Shown here: one piece after another, positions 30,043 through 39,626 of the stretch | How the letters are laid out: every line of letters begins with the position of its first letter | How positions within the stretch are numbered: the stretch's first letter is position 1 | Source of the DNA: Streptomyces sp. cf386 | GTDB lineage: Bacteria > Actinomycetota > Actinomycetes > Streptomycetales > Streptomycetaceae | Assembly (NCBI RefSeq): GCF_900103585.1 | Contig: NZ_FNHV01000019.1 | Coordinates: 62,001 to 126,000 of the forward strand | Direction of reading: 5' to 3' | DNA length: 64,000 bases | Notes under the pieces: generated by a model | Databases searched by the model: none | What the model saw: only the letters and a program-made list of their open reading frames with translations | What the model was told of the DNA's origin: nothing | Translations under genes and position numbers: made by a program

Positions 30043-31578
30043 CTATTTGGCTGCCTCAAGTGCGGGCCGTTCCAGGTCACCGAGGACGAGATGGGCCAGG
30101 ACGACCTCGTACAGGTCGGTGCCGCCGGCGAGAAGCTGCCGTTCGAGGACGGGTTCCGCGCTGCGCACGTGCTCACGGACGGTCTGGGCGTGGACGCCGA
30201 GGGTGTGCGCGGCCCGTTCGGCGTTGCCGCCCTCGGCGATCCAGGCGCGCAGGGTGCGGCGCAGGTCCCGGCTGTCCTTGCCCAGGTGGGCGAGCAGGTC
30301 CTGCGCCCAGGTGCGCATGGCGGGCCCGGACAGCAGGTCGCACAGCGTGACGGGCGCGGCTTCCGAGGTGTCGCCGTCGGCCGGTGCGTCCGCCAGGCTC
30401 ACCTGGATGTTGAGCGCCAGGTGGACCACGGCCCGGGCGGTGAGGTCGGCGAAGTCCGTGCGCAGCAGGCCCTCCACGCGTTCCATACGGGCGCGGACCG
30501 TGTTGCGGCTGACGCCGAGGACCTTCGCCGCGCTCACGGCGGTGAACTCCAGACCCAGCCGGGTGGTGGCGAGCAGTTCGGCGCGCGTGTGGTGCGGCAG
30601 GGTGTCGAGGGGGCGCAGCAGCCGGTCCGTCCAGCCGCGCAGTGCCGCCGGGTCGATCAGTCGCTCGGGGTGGGTGCGTTCGGCGTAGACGGCGGCCTTG
30701 TCCGGACGGAAGTGCGCGACGGCGAGGGCGCTCACGGCCTGCCCGTACGCGGTGGCGGTGCGGGCCAGGCTGTGCCGGGCGCTGCCGCCGAGGAAGGTGC
30801 GGGGGCGGGGGCCGATCAGTGAGCGCAATTGCCGGGCCTCGGCTTCGCCGGGCGTCACGACGATCACGTGCTCGTCCACCGCCGGGCAGAGCACGACCAG
30901 TGCCTGCTCGCCCGTCACGTCGATGCAGTCCTCGGCCAGCCGGTCGCGCTCCTCGGCGGTGCCCTCGACGACGTAGACGCAGGCGGAGTCCGTGTCGAGC
31001 AGGCCGGGCCACAGTCCCGCGGCGACCCGGCGTGCGGAGACGGTGTCCTCCACCATCAGCAGTTGAAGGATCGCCAGGCGCAGATCGGACGTCGCCTGTT
31101 CGAGCCGGCGTCCGGCGGCGGTCATCTCGCCGGCCTTGAGCAGGAGTTCGATGACCTGGACGGTGTGCGTGACGATGTCGGCGGTGCGCCGGTCGAAGGG
31201 CGTCTCGCGCGACACGGCGAGGACGCCCGCCGACTGAGGGTTCGGGTACGCCACCCGGACCAGGCGCAGATGACGGCCCTGCCCCTCCCAGGCGGCGGAG
31301 GCGATACGGCCGCCCGCGACGGCCGCGACGAGGTGATCGTCCAGGGGCGGCCGGGTGCCGACGAGAAGCGTGCCGGTGTCGTCCTGGAGCGCGGCGATGC
31401 CCTGCACGGCGTCCGCGAGCCAGGCGACGACCCGGCGCACGTCGCGCCCGGTCGGCCGCAGGTGGTCCAGCAACTCCTCCGCCCACGCCGAGCCGTCGGC
31501 GCTGCTCACCCCCGCCTCACGGACTCCGTCCTCTCCACCAGCCACGTCGGCCTTCACCTCGTCCTGCACCTCATCCAC
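30043..31578 (-). CDS. PucR-family transcriptional regulator with two HTH_30-type segments
   Basis: The 511-residue protein has an N-terminal sensor-like region, a central GGDEF-like or CdaR segment and helix-turn-helix segments near the C terminus. One reads SAAKVLGVSRNTVRARMERV (about residue 362) and a second NAERAAHTLGVHAQTVREHV (about residue 460); both match the PucR C-terminal HTH. Two such segments in one protein are uncommon. The gene converges on the conservon and diverges from the YciO-like gene. No ligand can be named. Confidence 0.85.
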   Translation of the reverse strand: MDEVQDEVKADVAGGEDGVREAGVSSADGSAWAEELLDHLRPTGRDVRRVVAWLADAVQGIAALQDDTGTLLVGTRPPLDDHLVAAVAGGRIASAAWEGQGRHLRLVRVAYPNPQSAGVLAVSRETPFDRRTADIVTHTVQVIELLLKAGEMTAAGRRLEQATSDLRLAILQLLMVEDTVSARRVAAGLWPGLLDTDSACVYVVEGTAEERDRLAEDCIDVTGEQALVVLCPAVDEHVIVVTPGEAEARQLRSLIGPRPRTFLGGSARHSLARTATAYGQAVSALAVAHFRPDKAAVYAERTHPERLIDPAALRGWTDRLLRPLDTLPHHTRAELLATTRLGLEFTAVSAAKVLGVSRNTVRARMERVEGLLRTDFADLTARAVVHLALNIQVSLADAPADGDTSEAAPVTLCDLLSGPAMRTWAQDLLAHLGKDSRDLRRTLRAWIAEGGNAERAAHTLGVHAQTVREHVRSAEPVLERQLLAGGTDLYEVVLAHLVLGDLERPALEAAK

Positions 31579-31721
31579 GACGTACCGCTCGGGACGTTAC
31601 CTCACCCGTGGGCCGCGGTACTCCGTCGTCCGCATCGGGGACGGGGTTCCCCGTGCCGCGACGCTCATCCAGACGAGGAGGCCTGCGCGTCCGCCGGGCC
31701 CGAAGGGCATAGGCTCGGTGA

Positions 31722-32342
31722 ATGGCGAAGTACTTCGACGTGCACCCCGATAATCCTCAGCCGCGCACCATCGCTCAGGTCGCCGACAGCGTCCGCTCCG
31801 GTGCGCTCATCGCGTATCCGACGGACTCCTGCTATGCGCTGGGCTGCCGGCTGGGCAGCCGTGACGGCATCGACCGGATCCGGTCCATTCGCCGACTGGA
31901 CGACCGGCACCACTTCACCCTCGTCTGCCAGGACTTCGCGCAGCTCGGCCAGTTCGTACGGGTCGACAACGACGTGTTCCGCGCGGTCAAGGCGTCGACG
32001 CCCGGCAGTTACACGTTCATCCTGCCCGCGACGAGGGAGGTGCCGCGCATGCTGCAGCATCCGAAGAAGAAGACGGTCGGCGTGCGCATCCCCGACCACG
32101 TCGTCACCCAGGCGCTGCTGACCGAGCTCGGGGAGCCGCTGCTGTCCAGCACGCTGCTGCTGCCCGACGAGGAGGAGCCGATGACGCAGGGCTGGGAGAT
32201 CAAGGACCGGCTCGACCATGTGCTGGACGCGGTGGTCGACTCCGGGGACTGCGGGACCGACCCGACGACGGTGATCGACTTCTCGTCCGGGGAGGCCGAG
32301 ATCGTACGGAAGGGAGCGGGCGACACGTCCCGGTTCGAGTAA
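31722..32342 (+). CDS. YciO/Sua5/YrdC-family protein (threonylcarbamoyl-AMP synthase-like)
   Basis: The 206-residue protein has the YrdC fold. GALIAYPTDSCYALG near residue 28 is the typical N-terminal motif, SYTFILPAT and GVRIPDH follow, and ST in the late LLSSTLLL position is conserved. It is closest to the YciO branch, whose role is less certain than that of TsaC/Sua5 in tRNA t6A formation. It stands alone, divergent from the PucR gene. Confidence 0.88.
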   Translation: MAKYFDVHPDNPQPRTIAQVADSVRSGALIAYPTDSCYALGCRLGSRDGIDRIRSIRRLDDRHHFTLVCQDFAQLGQFVRVDNDVFRAVKASTPGSYTFILPATREVPRMLQHPKKKTVGVRIPDHVVTQALLTELGEPLLSSTLLLPDEEEPMTQGWEIKDRLDHVLDAVVDSGDCGTDPTTVIDFSSGEAEIVRKGAGDTSRFE

Positions 32343-32464
32343 AGCCGTCCCCAAGGGGGAGGGGGTGCCGGGGCCCACGTGGATGGTGCGTGAAAGCCTG
32401 TGCGCTGCCCGATTCAGCCGGGTCGGCGACCTGTTCGCCGTGGACTGCGCAGAGAGGCACCCCC

Positions 32465-33220
32465 ATGACCTCCGTACAGGCAACCGACGTGGACGTCCCG
32501 ACCGAGGACGGCGTCGCGGACGCCTATCTGGCCCATCCGGGCGACGGTCTGCCCCGGCCGGGCGTCCTCCTCTATCAGGACGCCTTCGGGCTGCGTCCCC
32601 ATCTGCGGTCGATGGCCGACCGGCTCGCCGGGGCCGGCTACACGGTCCTGGTGCCGAACGTCTTCTACCGGCACGGGCGCAGCCCGGTCTTCGACCTGCC
32701 CGAGTTCATCGACCCCGCCGCCCGCCCGGAACTGTGGGGGAAGATCGTCCCAGTCATGCAGTCCCTGACGCCCGAGCTCGCGATGCGGGACGCCGGCGCC
32801 TATCTGCGCTGGCTGGCCGAGCTGCCCGAGGTCGCCGACGGCCCGGTCGCCCTCACCGGCTACTGCATGGGCGCGCGGCTCGCCCTGCGCACCGCCGGGG
32901 CCTACCCCGACCGGGTGGCCGCCGCGGCCGGATTCCACGGCGGGCAGTTGGCGACCGACGCACCGGACAGCCCGCACCTGGTCGCCGAACACATCACGGC
33001 GGAGCTGTACTTCGGGCACGCCGACGCCGACCAGTCGATGCCGCCCGAGCAGATGGAGCGCCTCGCCGCCGCGCTGACCGCGGCGGGCGTACGCCACCGG
33101 TACGAGGTCTACGAGGGCGCCCACCACGGCTACACGCAGGCCGACACCGCCGCGTACGACGAGGCCGGGGCCGAGCGGCACTGGGCGGCGCTGCTCGATC
33201 TGCTGAAGCGGACGTTCTGA
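32465..33220 (+). CDS. dienelactone hydrolase family protein
   Basis: The 251-residue alpha/beta hydrolase has the dienelactone-hydrolase pattern: YQDAFGLRPH (oxyanion region), GYCMGA with Cys nucleophile at about residue 134, an Asp in FGHADADQS and a His in GAHHGY. The ATG at 32465 follows AGAGG; an in-frame ATG 75 bases upstream lacks a ribosome site. Likely substrates are lactones or small esters; the family is broad. Confidence 0.9.
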   Translation: MTSVQATDVDVPTEDGVADAYLAHPGDGLPRPGVLLYQDAFGLRPHLRSMADRLAGAGYTVLVPNVFYRHGRSPVFDLPEFIDPAARPELWGKIVPVMQSLTPELAMRDAGAYLRWLAELPEVADGPVALTGYCMGARLALRTAGAYPDRVAAAAGFHGGQLATDAPDSPHLVAEHITAELYFGHADADQSMPPEQMERLAAALTAAGVRHRYEVYEGAHHGYTQADTAAYDEAGAERHWAALLDLLKRTF

Positions 33221-33302
33221 CCCGCTCGGCCTCCGTCGCCTCTGCTGTGCCGGTGGCGCGCCGGTCCGGATCAAGGCGGCGTACGGGGTTATCGTCGGCG
33301 GC

Positions 33303-34493
33303 GTGGACGGTGATCACCGAGGGTGGCGGGAGTGCTGGCTCAGCGGGGCGGTGTTCGCCGTGTGCATGGCCGGCACCACCCTGCCGACGCCCCTCTATCC
33401 CCTCTACCAGGAGAAGTTCGGGTTCTCCGAGCTGACCGTGACCATCGTGTACGCCGTGTACGCGTTCGGCGTCATCGGCGTGCTGCTGTTGGTGGGCAAC
33501 GCCTCGGACGCGGTGGGCAGGCGTGCGGTGCTGATGTGGGGTCTGGGGTGCGCGGCGGCGAGCGCCGTGTGCTTCCTGTGCGCCACGGGGCTGGGCTGGC
33601 TGTATGCGGGGCGGCTGTTGTCGGGGCTGTCCGCCGGTCTGTTCACCGGGGCCGCGACGGCGTACGTGATGGAGTTGGCGCCGCACGGGGGTGCCTCGCG
33701 GGCCACCTTCGTGGCGACGGCCGCCAACATGGGCGGACTGGGCTGCGGTCCGCTGCTGGCCGGAGTGCTCGCCCAGTACGCGGCCTGGCCGCTGTACCTG
33801 CCGTTCGCCGTGCACCTGGCACTGGTGGCCCTCTCGGCCGCCGTCCTGTTGCGGCTTCCGGAGACCGTTCGGGAGCGGCTGCCGCTGAGCACCGTACGGC
33901 CGCAGCGGCCCGCCCTGCCCGCGGGCGTGCGGGCGGTGTTCGGGCCGGCGGCGATCGCCTCGTTCGTGGGATTCGCGCTGTTCGGGGTGTTCACGTCGGT
34001 CAGCCCGGCGTTCCTCGCCGAGTCCCTGGACGTGACCAACCACGCCGTGAGCGGACTGGTCGTCGCCCTGGCCTTCTTCGCCTCGACCGCCGGGCAACTG
34101 GTCGTCGGCCGGGTCGGGGTGAGCCGATCGCTGCCGCTGGGCTGCGCCGGACTCCTCGCCGGGCTGGCACTGCTCGCGGGGGCGCTGCACTGGGATCTGA
34201 TGTCACTGCTGGTGCTCAGCGCGCTCGTCGGCGGGGGCGGTCAGGGGCTGGCGTTTCGCGGAGCGCTGGCCTCGGTGGCCGAGGCGTCCCCGGCGGAGCG
34301 GCGCGCGGCGGTGATCTCGACGCTGTTCGTGGTGGCCTACGCGGGCATTTCGGTTCCGGTGATCGGGGTGGGGGTGCTGACCCAGTCGATCGGCCTGGAG
34401 GACGCGGGGCTGGTGTTCATCGCGTGCATGGCCGTCCTGGTGTCGGGCGCGGCGGCCTATCTCCTTCGGCGGCCGGTACCGGCGAGGATCTGA
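33303..34493 (+). CDS. MFS transporter (drug/sugar efflux-like)
   Basis: The 396-residue membrane protein has about twelve hydrophobic segments. The loop between segments 2 and 3 has GNASDAVGRRAV, the major-facilitator motif A region. A short cytoplasmic loop with ETVRERLP separates the halves. GTG at 33303 is the first start in frame after the previous gene. Substrate unknown. Confidence 0.88.
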   Translation: MDGDHRGWRECWLSGAVFAVCMAGTTLPTPLYPLYQEKFGFSELTVTIVYAVYAFGVIGVLLLVGNASDAVGRRAVLMWGLGCAAASAVCFLCATGLGWLYAGRLLSGLSAGLFTGAATAYVMELAPHGGASRATFVATAANMGGLGCGPLLAGVLAQYAAWPLYLPFAVHLALVALSAAVLLRLPETVRERLPLSTVRPQRPALPAGVRAVFGPAAIASFVGFALFGVFTSVSPAFLAESLDVTNHAVSGLVVALAFFASTAGQLVVGRVGVSRSLPLGCAGLLAGLALLAGALHWDLMSLLVLSALVGGGGQGLAFRGALASVAEASPAERRAAVISTLFVVAYAGISVPVIGVGVLTQSIGLEDAGLVFIACMAVLVSGAAAYLLRRPVPARI

Positions 34494-34600
34494 CCGCGGT
34501 CTCAGGCCGTCCGCCGATTTCCGGCTGCCCGGGCCGTGTGTCCAACTTCCGTGATACACCGGGAAGATCACCCGTGACGCGAGAAGAGAGGGCATTGCCC

Positions 34601-35014
34601 ATGGGCCGACCCACGACCTCGACTCCCCTGCCGGGCGACACGAAGGTACTGTCCATCGGTCTGCATCCGCGCGCGCTCGACTACAGCCGGATGCCCGACG
34701 GTGTCGACGAGGCCGTGCTCACCGCGCGGATCGAGGCGGCGAACGCGACGCTGCGCGAGGCGGGGTTCGATCCTGTTCCGTGCCTGATCGACACCTCTCC
34801 CGACAGCGCCGAGGCCACTGTCCGCGAGCTGCTTCAGGAGCACACGTTCGGCTTGGCGATGATCGGCGGGGGCGTACGGATGCTGCCGGAGAACACCCTG
34901 CTGTTCGAACGGCTGGTCAACGTCCTGACCGAGGAGGCGCCCGGGATCCGGCTGTGCTTCAACACGACGCCGGAGGACACGGTCGAGGCGCTGAGGCGGT
35001 GGATTCCGGCGTAG
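34601..35014 (+). CDS. conserved hypothetical protein, 137 residues
   Basis: This soluble protein is not a family I recognise. It has an N-terminal Pro/Thr-rich segment, then KVLSIGLHPRALDYSRMP, a helix rich in Ala/Glu and a GGGVRMLPENTLLFE segment with NTTPED near the end. The layout suggests a small alpha/beta fold of the response-regulator or Rossmann type. GAGAGGG lies upstream of the ATG. It stands between two MFS genes. Confidence 0.7.
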   Translation: MGRPTTSTPLPGDTKVLSIGLHPRALDYSRMPDGVDEAVLTARIEAANATLREAGFDPVPCLIDTSPDSAEATVRELLQEHTFGLAMIGGGVRMLPENTLLFERLVNVLTEEAPGIRLCFNTTPEDTVEALRRWIPA

Positions 35015-35186
35015 GCGATGCGTGGCAGCTGTATGGCCGGGTGAGAGACGGTCCGCTCTCCCGTTCGTTCCCTCTCGCCCTCTCACTTTGTCCAAGCATG
35101 CTCGATCCTTGTCCATCGACGGATCCGTCGGCAGCGGCCGAGGGTGGCTGCATGGGTGAATTCAAGGTCTGGGACACGGACTTCCG

Positions 35187-36416
35187 ATGAGCGGCGGCAC
35201 GTCCAGGCTCGCTCCGCACGGGCCCGCGATCGAACGGCGGCGGATGCCGAGTGGACTCGTCGCGCTGGCTCTCGGCGGTTTCGGCATCGGACTGACCGAG
35301 TTCCTGATCGCCGGGCTGCTGCCGCAGGTGGCGTCGAGTCTCGCGGTGTCCGAGGCAGCGGCGGGATGGCTGATCTCCGGGTACGCGCTGAGTGTCGCGG
35401 TCGGCGCGATCGCACTGACCGCGGCGACGGCGCGGCTGCCCCGCAAGAACGTCCTGGTCGGCCTGGTGGCGTTGTTCGTCATCGGCAATCTGTTGTCCGC
35501 TCTGGCACCGAGCTATCCCGTGATGATGCTCGGCCGGGTCGTCGCGGCGTTGTGCCATGGCTCGTTCTTCGGTATCGGCTCGCTCGTCGCCGGCAGCCTG
35601 GTCGCACCGGAGAGGAAGTCCCGCGCGGTGGCCGTCATGTTCGCCGGGCTGACGGTCGCGAACGTGCTGGGCGTGCCGTTCGGCGCGCTCGTCGGGGAGC
35701 GTTGGGGCTGGCGGGCGGCCTTCTGGGCGGTCACCGCGATCGGTGTGGTGGCGCTGGCGGGAATCGTCGTCCTCGTCCCCGGCAGGGCGGGTCGGGCGCC
35801 GACCGGCAGCCCTGGCCCGGTACCGCCCAGTGGCCTGCGCGCCCAGGTCCGCGCTTTCCGATCCGGGCAGGTCTGGCTGACCCTGGCGGCCACCGCGCTG
35901 GGCTACGGCGGGATGTTCGGCGCGTTCAGCTATATCGCCTACACGTTCACCGAGGTCGGTGGCTTCTCCCCCGCGGATGTCGCCTGGTTGCTCATGGTGT
36001 ACGGCGTCGGCCTCGTCGTCGGGAACCTGATCGGCGGGCGGGCCGCCGACCATGACCGTGACCGCGCGCTCGTCCTCTTCCTGCTCGGCCTCACCGTCAC
36101 GCTGGTCCTGTTCGGCCTGCTGGCAGCCAGCGCCACCGCGTCGGTCGTCCTGATCTTCCTGATGGGACTGTTCGGGTTCGCCGGCGTACCCGGTCTGATC
36201 ACCCGCGTCACCGACTTCGCCCACGGTGCGGCCCTGGCCGCGAGCGCCAACGTGTCCGCGTCCAATGTCGGCAACGCCCTCGGCGCCTGGCTCGGAGGCC
36301 TGGCCATCACGGCGGGCCTCGGCTATACGGCGCCGCTCTACGTCGGTGCCGGTACCGTCCTGATCGCCGCTGTCGTCATGGCCGTCGCCGCGCGGCAGGC
36401 CACGGCGGCCGGGTAG
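35187..36416 (+). CDS. MFS transporter (AraJ/DHA1 type)
   Basis: The 409-residue protein has twelve predicted hydrophobic segments. GIGLTEFLIAGLLP in segment 1 and GRVVAALCHGSFFG in segment 4 are typical of the AraJ/YdhP branch of DHA1 exporters. The ATG overlaps a 12-codon frame (35152-35190) by ATGA, which may be chance. Substrate unknown. Confidence 0.9.
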   Translation: MSGGTSRLAPHGPAIERRRMPSGLVALALGGFGIGLTEFLIAGLLPQVASSLAVSEAAAGWLISGYALSVAVGAIALTAATARLPRKNVLVGLVALFVIGNLLSALAPSYPVMMLGRVVAALCHGSFFGIGSLVAGSLVAPERKSRAVAVMFAGLTVANVLGVPFGALVGERWGWRAAFWAVTAIGVVALAGIVVLVPGRAGRAPTGSPGPVPPSGLRAQVRAFRSGQVWLTLAATALGYGGMFGAFSYIAYTFTEVGGFSPADVAWLLMVYGVGLVVGNLIGGRAADHDRDRALVLFLLGLTVTLVLFGLLAASATASVVLIFLMGLFGFAGVPGLITRVTDFAHGAALAASANVSASNVGNALGAWLGGLAITAGLGYTAPLYVGAGTVLIAAVVMAVAARQATAAG

Positions 36417-36667
36417 GAGGCCACAGCAGCCGGGCGGCGGGCCGACCGGCCCTGCTGAGACCGAGAGGTCCGGGATGCGGGACCGACGGCTGGGGGTGAG
36501 GCTGGTGCCATGTCCGGGCACCGCGCCATCGTCCGCCTGCCGTCCGCGGCTGGTCGTTGGACGGCCGCCCTGACCGACGGCGAGGCTGTGAGTGTCCTGG
36601 GCGCCTTGCCTGCATGGGGTGCCGACGACTCGGGTCCAAGCCTCTCCCGTGCAGGTGGGCCGGGGAT

Positions 36668-37609
36668 GTGGGAACCCTGAGCAAGCGCAAGGGGCCGCCG
36701 GGCGGCGAGGAACCCGACGTGGAGGCGGCGCTCGACGAGCTCTACGTCACGCCTCCGGCCCAATTCGTCGCCCGCCGTGCGGAGATGTCGGCCGCGGCCA
36801 AGACGGCCGGCCGCGCCGAGGACGCCCGCCGTATCGGCGCTGCCCGCCGCCCCACGCTGGCGGCCTGGGCCGCGAACCTGCTGCTGCGCTCCCAGCCGGA
36901 GGAGAGCCGGCGGCTCCTGGAACTGGGGCCGGCCCTGCGCGAGGCGTACCACGCTCTGGACGCCGCCGGGATCAAGGAGCTGGCGGAGCAGCGTCGGCGT
37001 ATGGTCTCGGCGCTGTCCCGGCAGGCCGCACAGCTGGCCCGGCAGGCCGGGCACCCCCTGGCGCCCACGGCGCAGCAGGACGTGGAATCCACCCTGCGTG
37101 CCGTGCTCGCCGACCCTGAGGCCGCCGACAGATGGGCCGAAGGCCGCTTGGAGGGCGCCCTCATCCCACCGTCGGACTTTCCCACCGGCACGGTCCCGGC
37201 GACCGCCACCTCTCGAAAGCCGACCGCGTCCAAGGCACCGACGCCGTCGGCGCGAACACGCCCGAAGGACGAACTCGCCGAACGGCGCCGCCAACGGCAG
37301 GAACAGCTCGATCAGGCCCGGAGGACAGCCGAAGAGGCCAAGCAGCGACTGCACGACAGACGCGCCGAGCAGGCCGACGCCGACAACGCGCTGCAGCGGG
37401 CCCGAGACCGGCGCGACCAGGCCGAGCAGCAGGCATCGGCGGCCGAGCAGCACCTGCGTCAGGCCCGGGAAGAACTCCAGCGGGCCGACCACGAGCAGCA
37501 GGAGGCCGAGGAACGAAGCCGCAGGTCCGCTGACGCACTCGCCCGGGCGGAGCGGGAGGAGCACGAGGCCGCCCGAGAGGTGAAACGGCTCAGCGGACGC
37601 AAGCGTTAG
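36668..37609 (+). CDS. coiled-coil protein of unknown function
   Basis: The 313-residue protein has an N-terminal helical domain with DELYVTPPAQFVARR and RRPTLAAWAANLLLR, which recurs in actinobacterial proteins of unknown role. A Pro/Thr linker follows near residue 180. The C-terminal 110 residues are a long charged coiled coil rich in Glu, Arg, Gln and Ala. The GTG at 36668 is chosen because upstream sequence lacks coding character; an in-frame start at 36557 is possible. Function unknown. Confidence 0.7.
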   Translation: MGTLSKRKGPPGGEEPDVEAALDELYVTPPAQFVARRAEMSAAAKTAGRAEDARRIGAARRPTLAAWAANLLLRSQPEESRRLLELGPALREAYHALDAAGIKELAEQRRRMVSALSRQAAQLARQAGHPLAPTAQQDVESTLRAVLADPEAADRWAEGRLEGALIPPSDFPTGTVPATATSRKPTASKAPTPSARTRPKDELAERRRQRQEQLDQARRTAEEAKQRLHDRRAEQADADNALQRARDRRDQAEQQASAAEQHLRQAREELQRADHEQQEAEERSRRSADALARAEREEHEAAREVKRLSGRKR

Positions 37610-37637
37610 GGGCTGCGCGGTCGGTCTCCGGCCGACG

Positions 37638-38130
37638 TCAGCCGGTGATGTGCCGGGGCACGGCGAGGTCGTCGCGGGCAAAGAGGCAGCTCAAGGCGGA
37701 CGGATGGTCCTTGGCGCAGGCATCGACGCCCGCGTCGATGAGCTGGTCGTAGTCGGACGACGTTGCCGCTGATCTCGGGCGGCCCGCAGGCGTGGTCGGT
37801 GCCGGCCGTGCCGAAGGCATGCGGATGGATCCTGCCGCTCCGGTACTGATGACGACACGCACCCACCGGCGCCGGCCGCCGTCCCAGTACTCGGTGATCC
37901 GGTGGTCGAAGTCGCGCCCCTCCTGGAAGTTGGTACGGCATACAAGGCAGGTGCAGGGGAGCCGGATCCAGTGCGGTCAGGACGGCGATCAGTTCGTTGA
38001 CGGGCCTGATGTTCTTCGCCGGCGTCCGGCCCTCGGGTATCCCCAGGGCCAGGGCGTCTGTGGGCTGATGACCAGGTTCTGGACGACGGCGCAGACACCT
38101 ACGGGATGGTCCGACAGTCCCATCAGTCAT
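37638..38130 (-). pseudogene. degraded, frameshifted coding remnant
   Basis: Coding-like sequence on the minus strand is split over frames. One frame carries ALGIPEGRTPAKNIRPVNEL (about 38050-37990). After a shift near 37970 another frame carries FDHRITEYWDG and RRRWVRV (37930-37860), then YDQLIDAGVDACAKDHPSAL to a stop at 37638. The EYWDG-RWV pattern is reminiscent of transglutaminase-like proteins, but this is weak. No single frame gives a complete protein with a ribosome site. A sequencing error is the alternative explanation. Confidence 0.4.
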
Positions 38131-38260
38131 GGCCGAGCACAGGAGGGGAACCCACTGACGTCAGGACCGACCGGTGTGCGGCGCGGGCGGGGGCGGGCGC
38201 AAGCTGGAAGGGTGGTCGCATCGGCTGCTCGTCGGACGAGACCTGTGGGAGGACCTGGCG

Positions 38261-39058
38261 ATGACTTCGATGGCGAACCTGCCGGAGGTCGTGTCACGTG
38301 AGGAGTGGGACGCAGCCCGCAAGGAGCTGTTGGCCGAGGAGAAGGAGCTCACTCGTGCGCGTGACCGGGTGAACGCCGAGCGGCGGCGGTTGCCCATGGT
38401 CCGCGTTGACAAGGCGTACGCCTTCGAGGGGCCGGACGGGACGGTGGACCTGCTCGACCTGTTCGAGGGGCGCCCTCAGCTGGTCATGCACCACTTCATG
38501 TGGACGTACGACATCGACGCCGACGGTGTCGAGCACCCCCGCGCCACCGGCTGCCCCAGTTGCTCCTCCGCTGCCGACGGCATCGGCAGGCTGCGGCAAC
38601 TGCATGCCCGCCACACGACGCTGGTGGCGGTGAGCCGGGCGCCGTACCCGACGATCTCCGCGTATCGCGCGCGGATGGGGTGGACCTTCCCCTGGTACTC
38701 CTCGGCGGGCAGCGACTTCAACTACGACTTCCATGCCACCGTCGACGAGCGGGTCGCGCCGGTGGAGGTCTTCCATCGCACCGAGGCCGAGCTCGCGGAG
38801 GCGGGAATGCCGTGGTCGGAGCAGTTGCGCGGCGACTGGCCGGGGATCAGCGCCTTTCTGCGGGTCGGGGACGAGGTCTTCCACACGTACTCCACCTTCG
38901 GCCGCGGCATCGAGCAGTTCCACTACGGCATCCCGTACCTCGACCTCACCGCGCTCGGCCGCCAGGAGGATTGGGAGGAGCCCAAGGGTCGCGCGGTGCC
39001 CCTCGGGCTGCAGGCCGGCGGGCCCGCCCTGCGGCTGCCCGACGAGTACGACGACTGA
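38261..39058 (+). CDS. DUF899 family thioredoxin-fold protein
   Basis: The 265-residue protein matches the DUF899 family: EEWDAARKELLAEEKELTR at the N terminus, then VMHHFMW, a GCPSCSS motif in the position of a thioredoxin CxxC, SRAPYPTI and FPWYSSAGSDFNYDF. A GGGAGGA ribosome site precedes the ATG. The family is predicted to be redox-active, but its substrate is not established. Confidence 0.9.
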   Translation: MTSMANLPEVVSREEWDAARKELLAEEKELTRARDRVNAERRRLPMVRVDKAYAFEGPDGTVDLLDLFEGRPQLVMHHFMWTYDIDADGVEHPRATGCPSCSSAADGIGRLRQLHARHTTLVAVSRAPYPTISAYRARMGWTFPWYSSAGSDFNYDFHATVDERVAPVEVFHRTEAELAEAGMPWSEQLRGDWPGISAFLRVGDEVFHTYSTFGRGIEQFHYGIPYLDLTALGRQEDWEEPKGRAVPLGLQAGGPALRLPDEYDD

Positions 39059-39095
39059 CCTCTGGACGACTGGCCGCTGTGGATGATTGACCGTT

Positions 39096-39596
39096 CTAGT
39101 GGTGGTGCGGCGGGTGCGGGGGCGGAGCCGGGATGCTGGACAGTCCTGGCGCGGCCTCAGGCCAGACCAGCAGGACCGGGCAGGGCGCGTGGTCCACGAC
39201 GAACCGGCTGGCCGGGCCCAGGCTCTTGGGCCCGAGATGGCTGCGGTCACCGTCCCGGGCCACGAGAAGCAGGTCGGCGCCCTCGGCCGCGGCGACGACC
39301 TCGCGTTCGACCCGGCCGGAGCGTTCCACGCGCGCGCAGTCCCGGCCGAGCCGGTCGGCCGCCTCCTGCAGCAGTTCGCGGGCGGAGTCGGCGGCCAGCT
39401 GTTCCATCCGGGTGCCGGGATCCCGCTCGGGGTGGCCACGGCCGAGCAGGCCCGCGAAGGCACCATGCGCGGCTCCCGGGCTCTCGTGGCCGGTGACGTG
39501 CAGCAGGACGATCTCCGAGCCTTCGGGAACCTGGGTGCGGGCCGCGTCCACGCAGGCCGGCCAGGTGCCCTCGACGATCCACACGATGACGGCCAT
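39096..39596 (-). CDS. universal stress protein (UspA) family
   Basis: The 166-residue protein has one Usp domain. The end of the ATP-binding region reads KSLGPASRFVVDHAPCPVLLV, close to the family G-9x-GS pattern. A Pro/His-rich tail follows. It converges on the DUF899 gene and lies 30 bases downstream of the transporter gene on the same strand, so it may be its operon partner. Confidence 0.85.
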   Translation of the reverse strand: MAVIVWIVEGTWPACVDAARTQVPEGSEIVLLHVTGHESPGAAHGAFAGLLGRGHPERDPGTRMEQLAADSARELLQEAADRLGRDCARVERSGRVEREVVAAAEGADLLLVARDGDRSHLGPKSLGPASRFVVDHAPCPVLLVWPEAAPGLSSIPAPPPHPPHHH

Positions 39597-39626
39597 ACAG
39601 GTCAGCCTCCGGCTTCCGGGCCCTGA

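Noticed and set aside
35152..35190. A 12-codon frame ending in ATGA at the MFS start.
   Set aside because: Too short to judge; no attenuator hairpin or biased codons are visible. Mentioned only in the MFS entry.
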